The notes under the pieces are model-generated. The model saw only the letters and a list, made by a program, of their open reading frames with translations, was not told the origin of the DNA and made no database searches. Positions 27,109 to 34,199 of a DNA stretch of 64,000 nt are shown piece after piece; positions within the stretch are counted from its first letter, which is position 1, and the number at the start of each line of letters is the position of its first letter. The DNA is from Negativibacillus massiliensis (GTDB lineage: Bacteria; Bacillota; Clostridia; Oscillospirales; Ruminococcaceae): the NCBI RefSeq assembly GCF_900148495.1, contig NZ_FTRU01000008.1, positions 744,001 through 808,000 on the forward strand, given 5' to 3'. The position numbers and the translations under genes were made by a program.

Positions 27109-27909
27109 ATGTTACAAACCATTTTAGTACCTGTCTCCATCGTTACCGGAGCAGGTCTGATTGCAGGCCTTCTGCTTTCTGTTGCATCCAAATTCTTTGC
27201 AGTAGAAGTGGATGAGCGTGTTACAAAATTAAGAGAAGTTCTGCCGGGTGCAAACTGTGGTGCCTGCGGATGTGCAGGTTGTGACGAGTATGCCGCAAAA
27301 ATGGCAGCTGGCGAAGCAGAGCCAAACCTCTGTCCAGTCGGTGGTGCAGCTGTTGCTGCAAAACTTGGCGAGATCCTCGGCGTATCGGTTGGTTCCATCG
27401 AGCCAAAACGTGCAGTAGTAAGATGCCGCGGTCATCTTCAGACTTCCGAATACATCATGGATTATGATGGTCCAAAAACCTGTCAGGCTGCAAAACTCTT
27501 CTATAACGGAAGAACAAGCTGTAACTTTGCCTGCCTGGGTTATGGCGACTGTGTCAATGCCTGTGAATATGATGCAATCCAGATTGTCGATCATATTGCA
27601 AAGGTAAAGGAAGATCTGTGTATCGGATGCGGTGCTTGTGCAAAGGCTTGTCCAAACGGTATTCTGGAAATTCTTCCAAGAAGCCAGACCACATATGTTA
27701 CCTGCATGAGCCACGACAAAGGCGCAGATACCCGTAAGGTCTGCACCAATGGCTGTATCGGATGTAAGAAGTGCGAAAAAGTTTGTGAATTCGGCGCAAT
27801 CACCGTAGACAACAACTGCGCACACATTGATCCGGAAAAATGTACCAACTGCGGCAAGTGCGCAGAGGGTTGTCCGGTAAAATGTATTCATCTGGAAAAT
27901 CTGCAGTAA
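27109..27909 (+). CDS. rnfB: Rnf complex subunit B (ferredoxin-accepting)
   Basis: A 266-residue polyferredoxin subunit that receives electrons from reduced ferredoxin. After an N-terminal hydrophobic anchor comes the four-Cys domain (CGACGCAGCDEY ... NLCPVGG), then clusters at CNFACLGYGDCVNAC, CIGCGACAKACP, CIGCKKCEKVCE and CTNCGKCAEGCPVKC. The number of Cys groups fits clostridial RnfB. It is the last gene of the rnf set and is followed by a terminator. Confidence 0.95.
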   Translation: MLQTILVPVSIVTGAGLIAGLLLSVASKFFAVEVDERVTKLREVLPGANCGACGCAGCDEYAAKMAAGEAEPNLCPVGGAAVAAKLGEILGVSVGSIEPKRAVVRCRGHLQTSEYIMDYDGPKTCQAAKLFYNGRTSCNFACLGYGDCVNACEYDAIQIVDHIAKVKEDLCIGCGACAKACPNGILEILPRSQTTYVTCMSHDKGADTRKVCTNGCIGCKKCEKVCEFGAITVDNNCAHIDPEKCTNCGKCAEGCPVKCIHLENLQ

Positions 27910-27931
27910 GAACAATTTCTGTTACAAAATC

Positions 27932-27970
27932 AAAATGGACAGCTGGAATCTCGGCTGTCCATTTTCTGTC
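27932..27970 (+). terminator. Terminator after the rnf operon
   Basis: AAAATGGACAGC (27932-27943) pairs perfectly with GCTGTCCATTTT (27954-27965) around a 10-base loop, ending in T-rich sequence. It separates rnf from the response regulator gene, for which no clear own promoter is seen, so readthrough may feed it. Confidence 0.8.
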
Positions 27971-27987
27971 TGTGCAAGGAGGAAAGT

Positions 27988-28653
27988 ATGCGCATTTTGG
28001 TGATTGAAGATGAACAGGAACTTGCCGATGCCCTGCTGAAAGGACTTTCACTCAAGGGATATGCTGTGGACAGCGCACTGGATGGCGCACAAGGATATCA
28101 AAAGGCGATGGATGAGCAGTATGACCTGATCGTTTTGGATCTGAATCTTCCTGGTATGGATGGATTGAGCCTTCTCAAACAACTAAAACAGGAAAAACCG
28201 GAAAGCAAGGTGCTGATTCTGTCAGCAAACCATCATTTGGAGACAAAGCTTTCCGGCTTTACACTGGGAGCAAGCGATTATCTGACCAAACCATTTCATT
28301 TCGCGGAACTGGAGGCAAGGATCAGGGTATTGCTGAATCGTCAGTTTATTCAGCAAAGCAATGTTCTTCGTTTAGGTGATTTAGCGCTGGACACACTCAA
28401 CCGAACTGCGAGCGTCGGAAAAGAAAAAATCAACTTTACAGCAAAAGAATTGGCGATACTGGAATATTTTATGATGCATCCGGGAAAGTTGATCACCCAG
28501 CAGGAACTGATTGACCATGTTTGGAATGGGGATGCTGATCCGATGAGCAATTCGATTCGGGTTCATCTTTCGGCAATGCGCAAAAAGCTGAAAGCAGCAC
28601 TGGGAAAAGACCCGATTCAGACAAAAATTGGGGAGGGTTACCTGCTGCCATGA
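27988..28653 (+). CDS. OmpR/PhoB-family response regulator
   Basis: A 221-residue two-domain regulator. The receiver has VIEDEQ acidic residues, the phosphoacceptor aspartate in LIVLDLNLPGMDG at about residue 51, and LTKPF with the conserved lysine. The C-terminal winged helix (about 125-221) includes FTAKELAILEYFM and SNSIRVHLSAMRKKL. AAGGAGG precedes the ATG. It overlaps its kinase by four bases (ATGA). The genes just downstream encode a redox module, which makes them the first candidates for its targets. Confidence 0.93.
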   Translation: MRILVIEDEQELADALLKGLSLKGYAVDSALDGAQGYQKAMDEQYDLIVLDLNLPGMDGLSLLKQLKQEKPESKVLILSANHHLETKLSGFTLGASDYLTKPFHFAELEARIRVLLNRQFIQQSNVLRLGDLALDTLNRTASVGKEKINFTAKELAILEYFMMHPGKLITQQELIDHVWNGDADPMSNSIRVHLSAMRKKLKAALGKDPIQTKIGEGYLLP

Positions 28654-29765
28654 AAAAAATTTCGCTGAGACTTCGGTTTACTCTGACGGCGAGTGTCTTC
28701 CTGTTTGTTTCCTGTACGGTGCTTGCTTTTTTGTCCAACTTTTCTGCCAATAAGATGGTCGAAGCCATTGAGCTGCAGCCCAGTGTGGCAGTGCAAGAAG
28801 GCGATGTTCTGTTTTTTCCATTGGAAGAAATTCAGCCGGCCATTACGTCGGAAGCACAGAAGTCTTATCATGTATTTCGTACCGAAAGCATTGTTGCAAC
28901 GATCTGTATTGTGACAGTGGGAAGTCTGGCAACCTATTTTGCATCAGGATACGTGCTCAAACCAATTCGTACCCTTTCGCAGGAAGTGGAAAAACGCAAC
29001 GCAACCAATCTGGAAAAACAAATTCCTATCCCACAAAGTGCGGATGAAATTCAGCAATTGACGGTCTCCTTTAATCATATGTTAAAGCAGCTTCAGCATG
29101 CTTTTGAGCTGCAAAAGCAGTTTTCCGCAGATGCAGCGCATGAACTGCGAACTCCACTGGCGGTGATGCAGGCAAAGTTGGATGTCTTTTCGATGTCAGA
29201 GCAGCGTTTGGACGATGTGGATTCGCTGGTAACTTCGATAAATCAACAGCTGGATAGATTGAATGCACTGATTGAAGAGCTTCTTTGGTTTAGCAGAGAC
29301 CTTCCTTTGGAAGAACGTCGGGATGTACCACTGGATCTGCTGATTTCGGATGTAGCGGAAGAACTGTCCTGCGTCGCGGAAGAAAAACAGATTTCCCTGA
29401 CACTGGATGGAGAAAATTGTGTTGTACAGGGGCAGGATAATCTTCTCGAGCGTGTTTTTTATAATTTGATCGAGAATGCCATTAAATATAGTGCACCGTC
29501 AAGCCATGTTTCTATTAGAACAAAACATCAGGAGAACCACATTTTGGTCGATGTTATCGACGAAGGGGAAGGGATACCGCCGGAATATCGAGAACTGGTA
29601 TTTGAACCTTTCTTTCGCATCGATAAATCCAGAAGTCGGCTGGTCGGCGGAAGCGGGCTTGGGCTTGCAGTTTGCAAAAAGATTCTGGAACGGCATGGTG
29701 CGAGCATCTGCGTTTTGGAACATCAGGGCGGCGGCAGTATTTTCAGAGTTATTTTTCCATCTTAA
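28650..29765 (+). CDS. Sensor histidine kinase
   Basis: A 371-residue membrane kinase with two transmembrane segments (about 10-30 and 85-105) around a short sensor loop of about 55 residues. HAMP follows, then HisKA with the phosphorylated histidine in DAAHELRTPLAV, N-box YNLIENAIKYS, G1 DEGEGIP and G2 GGSGLGLAV. The small external loop suggests sensing at the membrane rather than of a large ligand. It is coupled to the response regulator by a four-base overlap. Confidence 0.93.
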   Translation: MKKISLRLRFTLTASVFLFVSCTVLAFLSNFSANKMVEAIELQPSVAVQEGDVLFFPLEEIQPAITSEAQKSYHVFRTESIVATICIVTVGSLATYFASGYVLKPIRTLSQEVEKRNATNLEKQIPIPQSADEIQQLTVSFNHMLKQLQHAFELQKQFSADAAHELRTPLAVMQAKLDVFSMSEQRLDDVDSLVTSINQQLDRLNALIEELLWFSRDLPLEERRDVPLDLLISDVAEELSCVAEEKQISLTLDGENCVVQGQDNLLERVFYNLIENAIKYSAPSSHVSIRTKHQENHILVDVIDEGEGIPPEYRELVFEPFFRIDKSRSRLVGGSGLGLAVCKKILERHGASICVLEHQGGGSIFRVIFPS

Positions 29766-29790
29766 CATCCACTTTATATCCGATATGCTA

Positions 29791-29836
29791 TACTCCTTTC
29801 TGGAAAACGCGAAAGCGACAGAAAGGAGTATTTTTT
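29791..29836 (+). terminator. Terminator-like hairpin that contains the next gene's ribosome binding site
   Basis: TACTCCTTTCTG (29791-29802) pairs perfectly with CAGAAAGGAGTA (29819-29830), 12 bp, followed at once by six T and then the ATG at 29837. The loop contains CGC-GAAA-GCG, a GNRA tetraloop. The 3' arm includes the only SD (AAAGGAG) of the next gene. An extended -10 (TGC-TATACT, 29786-29794) overlaps the 5' arm, so a transcript starting near 29800 would lack most of the hairpin and expose the SD. Confidence 0.65.
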
Positions 29837-30532
29837 ATGAAAAAGTTTACAGCAATTTTGGTTGCTTTGCTGTGTGCGGCATCGCTTGCAGCGACACTTA
29901 CAGCGTGTACAAATAAACCAACACAGGAAGAGGTAGAGCAGGCAATTGCCGATGGCAGTATTACCGTAGAGGATGCCGTAGAAAAAGGATGGGTGACACA
30001 GGAATGGGCAGAAGAGTATCAGGAATCTTTATCTGTACCAGCCATTGATAAAGTAGCCTATCATGCAATTGGAGAATTTACAACTCATACAATGTCGGGT
30101 GAGGAGTTTACCCGGGATGATGTTGCAGATGTAACCTTTTTTGCCTTTATTGATCCTGCCAGCTCAGAAGCAGTGAATTATTATCAGGAAATTGTAAATG
30201 CTTATCCGGAAATCCAGAAGGCAGGAGCAGAGGTTGTGGTCTGTAACAAAGGGGAGAAAGATGCAGAAATGTTTGCCGAAGCGCCATTCCCGGTCATTCT
30301 TTATAACGATTCGCTAAAAGAGGCGATGGGAAATAATGTTGGAATGGTAGAAGAAATGGAAAACACTGCTTCTTGGTATGTAAACGGTTCTTTCCTGTCT
30401 GCATGGTATGGAAAGGTAGAAGCTGAGGACTTAAAAGATTCCGCAGCTAGTTTTGTAGAACAGAGCAAACAACAGGATGCAGCATCACAGGATGGCGGAA
30501 TGGTAGCAATGACCGTGGGAGTCAGCCAATGA
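29837..30532 (+). CDS. Thioredoxin-like lipoprotein without active-site cysteines
   Basis: A 231-residue secreted lipoprotein: signal peptide with lipobox LTAC (Cys24), then a short helical region and a domain (about 85-215) that looks like a redoxin fold, with VTFFAFIDPASSEAVNYYQ where TlpA proteins have the WCxxC helix, and a cis-proline-like FPVILYND. The only Cys after the lipobox is in VVVCNKGEK, so the CxxC is missing. AAAGGAG is 8 bases from the ATG. It heads a four-gene group whose last member is a TlpA-like protein, and may act as its structural partner. Confidence 0.7.
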   Translation: MKKFTAILVALLCAASLAATLTACTNKPTQEEVEQAIADGSITVEDAVEKGWVTQEWAEEYQESLSVPAIDKVAYHAIGEFTTHTMSGEEFTRDDVADVTFFAFIDPASSEAVNYYQEIVNAYPEIQKAGAEVVVCNKGEKDAEMFAEAPFPVILYNDSLKEAMGNNVGMVEEMENTASWYVNGSFLSAWYGKVEAEDLKDSAASFVEQSKQQDAASQDGGMVAMTVGVSQ

Positions 30533-30660
30533 GGAAAATCACGATATCGATTTTTGCTGCGGCAATCCTGTTAATGGGTATAGGAGTCTGGAGAAATGAA
30601 GCTGCGGTGGTTTTGAGCAAGGGAATTAATATCTGTCTGGAGTGTGTTGGCATTGGATAA
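30529..30660 (+). CDS. 43-residue CD1871A-type CXXC membrane protein
   Basis: A tiny protein, MRKITISIFAAAILLMGIGV then a tail ending in CLEC at residues 36-39. It has one hydrophobic segment (residues 5-20) and resembles the CD1871A family of CXXC-motif proteins. Its ATG overlaps the stop of the lipoprotein gene (ATGA), and its end overlaps the start of the polyferredoxin gene by up to 17 bases, so its reading frame is fixed on both sides. A redox relay or cluster-binding role with its neighbours is inferred. Confidence 0.8.
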   Translation: MRKITISIFAAAILLMGIGVWRNEAAVVLSKGINICLECVGIG

Positions 30661-31531
30661 AAAGAAAAAGCAAAACCGATGGAAAATACAGCTTGCAGCT
30701 ACTTTGGCGACCAATCCATTTCTGGGGAATTTTCTGGGAGGAAAGATTTATAAAGGCAATTTAAAATCTTTGTGCGTTCCAGGGCTTAATTGTTATTCCT
30801 GTCCTGGTGCAGCAGGTTCCTGTCCGATCGGTTCACTTCAGGCAGTAATCGGATCTTCCAAATATCAGTTTTCTTATTATGTTGTTGGATTCTTGATTTT
30901 TGTTGGTGTCTTGTTGGGACGGTTAGTCTGTGGTTTTCTCTGTCCGTTCGGATGGTTTCAGGAACTTCTGCACAAAATTCCAAGTAAAAAATTCAGCACA
31001 AAACCGTTTAGGATTCTCACAAAAGTTAAGTATATTATTTTGTTGCTGTTTGTTCTTATCCTGCCAATCACAGTTGTGAATGAAATTGGTATGGGTGATC
31101 CATTTTTCTGTAAATATATCTGTCCTGCAGGAATTTTGGAAGGTGGTATTCCGCTTGCAATTGCAGATTCTGGAATTCGGGCAAGCTTGGGATGGTTGTT
31201 CAGCTGGAAAAGCTGTATCTTGCTAGCAGTGATTTTGTTGTCAGTATTTTTTTACCGTCCCTTCTGTAAATGGATTTGTCCGCTAGGGGCTTTTTATTCC
31301 TTGTTTAACCGAATTTCCGTTTACCGTTTGGAGGTAGATCAGCAAAAATGTACTTCCTGCAAGGCATGCAGTCATGTATGTAAAATGGATGTAGAAGTTT
31401 ATAAAACACCAAATCATCCAGAATGTATCCGATGTGGAGACTGTGTGAGGGCATGCCCACATCACGCAATCTGTCGGACATTTTGTATGAAAGCATCAGA
31501 AAGAAAGGAGAAAGCAGGATGCGAAAAATAG
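30644..31531 (+). CDS. NapH-like membrane polyferredoxin
   Basis: A membrane 4Fe-4S protein of about 290 residues with four to five hydrophobic segments. Cys motifs in order: CYSCPGAAGSCPIGS, CGFLCPFGW and CKYICPAGI, CKWICPLGA (NapH/CcoG type), then two classic 4Fe-4S motifs, CTSCKACSHVCK and CIRCGDCVRACPHHAIC. It could carry electrons across the membrane to the exported partners on either side. The start is uncertain: GTG 30644, TTG 30647 or TTG 30653, with TGGAG at 30638-30642 favouring the last two. It overlaps the next gene by 13 bases. Confidence 0.85.
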   Translation: MLALDKKKKQNRWKIQLAATLATNPFLGNFLGGKIYKGNLKSLCVPGLNCYSCPGAAGSCPIGSLQAVIGSSKYQFSYYVVGFLIFVGVLLGRLVCGFLCPFGWFQELLHKIPSKKFSTKPFRILTKVKYIILLLFVLILPITVVNEIGMGDPFFCKYICPAGILEGGIPLAIADSGIRASLGWLFSWKSCILLAVILLSVFFYRPFCKWICPLGAFYSLFNRISVYRLEVDQQKCTSCKACSHVCKMDVEVYKTPNHPECIRCGDCVRACPHHAICRTFCMKASERKEKAGCEK

Positions 31532-32058
31532 CCTGTGCTTTTATCTCCTGCGCATTGTTCCTGACAATGCTGGCAGGATGTTCTTCCAAAGATCAGTTAG
31601 TTTCTAAGGAGCCTTTCCCAAGCTTTTCAGAAGTGGACATGGAGGGAAATCAGATCACTGAAGAAGTTTTTTCTGACTATGATGTGACCATTGTCAACTT
31701 CTGGAACAACGGCTGAGGAACCTGTATCGAAGAAATGCCTCAGTTGGAGGAAATGTACCAAAATTTGAAAGCAGAAAATATCAATTTGATTGGGGTGGGA
31801 ACAGATTCCGGAGAGAGTGAAGAGAATCTGGAGACCTCCCGCAAAATCCTGACAGAAAAAGGAGTAACCTTCCAGAATATTTCTCCCGACCCGGAGAAAG
31901 CATTTTATCAGGATTTTATCTCAGAAATCCTGGGATATCCTACCACTTATGTTGTGGATAAGGAAGGAAACATCATCGGAGCACCTATCATTGGCAATCT
32001 GGAAAATCAGATGGATGTTTTACAAAAGAGAATTGATACCATTCTGTCCGAGAAATAA
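31519..32058 (+). CDS. TlpA-like lipoprotein with in-frame TGA, probable selenoprotein
   Basis: A 179-residue exported thioredoxin-fold protein read through a TGA at 31714-31716. The signal peptide ends in lipobox LAGC (Cys21). The sequence around the TGA reads VNFWNNG-U-GTCIEEMPQLEE; in ordinary TlpA/ResA proteins this is WCxxC followed by the same xEEMPxL helix, so the TGA takes the place of the first active-site cysteine, giving UxxC. The frame continues with the full fold, including cis-proline GYPTTYVVD. AAAGGAG is 8 bases from the ATG. A nonsense-mutated pseudogene is the alternative but would have to hit exactly this residue. Confidence 0.85.
31713..31743 (+). promoter_or_regulatory. 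Candidate bacterial SECIS stem-loop
   Basis: CTGAGG (31713-31718), which includes the TGA, pairs perfectly with CCTCAG (31738-31743) around 19 bases. Within it GTAT (31724-31727) can pair with ATGC (31735-31738), leaving a CGAAGAA loop with G second; this upper helix shares one base with the full lower stem. Bacterial SECIS elements lie directly at and after the UGA, as here. The fit is by eye. Confidence 0.5.
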
Positions 32059-32066
32059 GCTGCACA

Positions 32067-32113
32067 ACAAAGACATCGGTAACCTTTTCTGAGGTATCGG
32101 TGTCTTTGTTCTC
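32067..32113 (+). terminator. Terminator after the redox gene group
   Basis: ACAAAGACA (32067-32075) pairs with TGTCTTTGT (32101-32109), with partial ACC/GGT pairing inside, and is followed by TCTCTT. It ends the lipoprotein-CXXC-polyferredoxin-TlpA unit. Confidence 0.65.
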
Positions 32114-32236
32114 TTACGGAAAATATTTCACTGTGAGATTTTATACAATAAAACAGCATATTCAACTAAAAAACAGAAGAAATTATGTTTTAAAATGAAA
32201 AAATCAAAAATATGGTAAAAAATTCTAAAAAAAGTC

Positions 32237-32264
32237 TTGTAAGTCAAAAGAAATGTGCTATACT
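32237..32264 (+). promoter_or_regulatory. Promoter for aminopeptidase P
   Basis: TTGTAA (32237-32242) and an extended -10 TGC-TATACT (hexamer 32259-32264), 16 bases apart. The surrounding 180 bases are very A/T-rich and hold no gene. Confidence 0.65.
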
Positions 32265-32340
32265 AAATATGGTTTGAAAAATCAGAGTGAAAGATGAAAA
32301 ATTCAAGCAACTCTTATCAGAAACCGGAGGAAGAAGAAAG

Positions 32341-34128
32341 ATGACTGTAAACGAAAAAATTGCAAAAATCAGAGAAATGATGCAGGCAAATGGAATTGAT
32401 GCTGTCATCGTTCCAAGTGCAGATCCACATATGAGTGAATATTTTTCCGACCATTGGAAAACAAGAGCTTGGCTGTCCGGCTTTACCGGTTCGGCAGGTA
32501 CCTTTGTTATCACAAAGAGTATCGCAGGTCTGTGGACTGATGGTCGTTATTATGTTCAGGCAGAAAAACAGCTTGCAGGAAGCGAAGGCGTTCTGTTTAA
32601 GATGAATGAGCCTGAAACACCAAAAGTTTATGAATATCTGGCAAAAGAGCTTCCAGAAAATGCTGTTGTAGGAATTAACGGTAAACTGTTCTCCGCTTCC
32701 TATGTACAGATCATGAAGGATGCATTTGCAAAGAAAAATATCCAGATCAACAACCAGATCGACTATGCAAACGAAATCTGGGAAGGTCGTCCGGAAGAAA
32801 GTGCAACCGAAATCTATAACCTTGGGGTAGAATATGCCGGCAAGTCCGCAGCAGAAAAAATCTCTGAATTAAGAGAAAAACTGCGTGAAAAAGAAGCAGA
32901 TGCAATTGTAGTAAATACCTTGGATGGTATTGCATGGCTGTACAACATCCGTGCTAATGACGTTGCATGCACACCAGTTGCAATTGCTTATGCTTATGTT
33001 TCTCAGGAAGACGCAATTCTGTTTACCAACACAGCAAGAGTAAATGACAGCGTTCTGCGTGTTCTGTCCGAAAACGGCATTACCATGCGTCCATACGAAG
33101 ATATCTTTGGATATCTGGAAAATATGAAGAAGGATCTGCGCGTTCTGTGTGATCAGAAAGAGCTCAATTACAGCCTCTATCACATTGTACAGAACAACGA
33201 ACACCTGAGTGTTGTTTCGGCAGATAACCCGATTAAACTGATGAAAGCCCTCAAAAACGAGGTAGAAACTAAGAATACATATGAAGCATACCTGCAGGAT
33301 GGTATTGTAGAAGCAGAATTCTATGCATGGCTGTTTGAGGCACTGGAAAATGGCGAAACCATCAGCGAATACCAGGCATCCGAAAAACTTCATTCCTTCC
33401 GTGAACAGCGCAATCACTTTAAAGGTGACAGCTTCACCGCTATCATTGCTTACCGCGACAATGCAGCAATGATGCACTATGCACCAAAGACAGAGGGTTC
33501 TGCTGTTATCGAAAGAAGTCACTTCCTGCTCAACGACAGCGGCGGTCAGTATCTGACCGGTACAACCGATACCACCCGTACCTTTGCAATGGGTGAGCTG
33601 ACCGATGAGGAGCGCCGCGACTATACTCTGGTTCTCAAGAGCGTTATCGCAATGAGCACCGCAGTATTTAAAGAAGGTATGACCGGCTACGGTTTGGACA
33701 TTCTCTGCCGTGGTGTTCTGTGGAAATATGGTCTGGATTACCGCTGTGGTACCGGTCATGGTGTCGGCTATATGCTGGGCGTTCATGAAGGTCCACAGAG
33801 CCTGGGCAACAAAGACATCAAGCTGCAGGAAGGTATGGTTCTGACCATCGAGCCAGGTATCTATACTGAAGGCAGCCACGGTATCCGTACCGAAAATACA
33901 GCAGTTGTTGTCAAAGGAGAAAAGACAGAATACGGTCAGTTCTATCATTTTGATACCTTTACCGTTGTTCCAATTGACACCACACCTTTGAAAGTTGAAA
34001 TGATGACTCAGGAAGAAATCGATTGGCTCAATGACTTTAACCGTCATGCTTACGAGACAGTTTCTCCATACCTGAGCGAAAGAGCAGAAAAATGGATGAA
34101 GAAAGCAACTGCTCCGATCAGCAAATAA
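32341..34128 (+). CDS. pepP: Xaa-Pro aminopeptidase (M24, three-domain type)
   Basis: Cleaves the N-terminal residue ahead of proline. The 595-residue length is that of the eukaryote-like three-domain aminopeptidase P: two creatinase-like N domains followed by the M24 pita-bread domain. Metal-site motifs are TGTTDTTRTF (two Asp), GHGVGYMLGVHEGP (His), LTIEPGIYTEGSHGIRTEN (Glu). GGAGG at 32326-32330 supports the ATG at 32341 over an in-frame start 54 bases earlier. It is a single-gene unit with its own promoter and terminator. Confidence 0.95.
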   Translation: MTVNEKIAKIREMMQANGIDAVIVPSADPHMSEYFSDHWKTRAWLSGFTGSAGTFVITKSIAGLWTDGRYYVQAEKQLAGSEGVLFKMNEPETPKVYEYLAKELPENAVVGINGKLFSASYVQIMKDAFAKKNIQINNQIDYANEIWEGRPEESATEIYNLGVEYAGKSAAEKISELREKLREKEADAIVVNTLDGIAWLYNIRANDVACTPVAIAYAYVSQEDAILFTNTARVNDSVLRVLSENGITMRPYEDIFGYLENMKKDLRVLCDQKELNYSLYHIVQNNEHLSVVSADNPIKLMKALKNEVETKNTYEAYLQDGIVEAEFYAWLFEALENGETISEYQASEKLHSFREQRNHFKGDSFTAIIAYRDNAAMMHYAPKTEGSAVIERSHFLLNDSGGQYLTGTTDTTRTFAMGELTDEERRDYTLVLKSVIAMSTAVFKEGMTGYGLDILCRGVLWKYGLDYRCGTGHGVGYMLGVHEGPQSLGNKDIKLQEGMVLTIEPGIYTEGSHGIRTENTAVVVKGEKTEYGQFYHFDTFTVVPIDTTPLKVEMMTQEEIDWLNDFNRHAYETVSPYLSERAEKWMKKATAPISK

Positions 34129-34144
34129 TACAAAGATCACAACG

Positions 34145-34185
34145 AAAAAAGCTGTGCAGGAATTTCCTGCACAGCTTTTATTTTG
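34145..34185. terminator. Bidirectional terminator between convergent genes
   Basis: GCTGTGCAGG and CCTGCACAGC pair around AATTT and are flanked by A's on the left and T's on the right, so it can stop transcription from both sides. It separates pepP (+) from the hybrid kinase (-). Confidence 0.85.
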
Positions 34186-34199
34186 TCTTCTTTCTCAAT

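Noticed and set aside
31519-32058. TlpA gene as a simple pseudogene with a nonsense mutation
   Set aside because: The TGA falls on the catalytic cysteine position, the rest of the fold is intact in the same frame, and a stem-loop sits at the codon. Chance alone would rarely give all three. It remains the main alternative.
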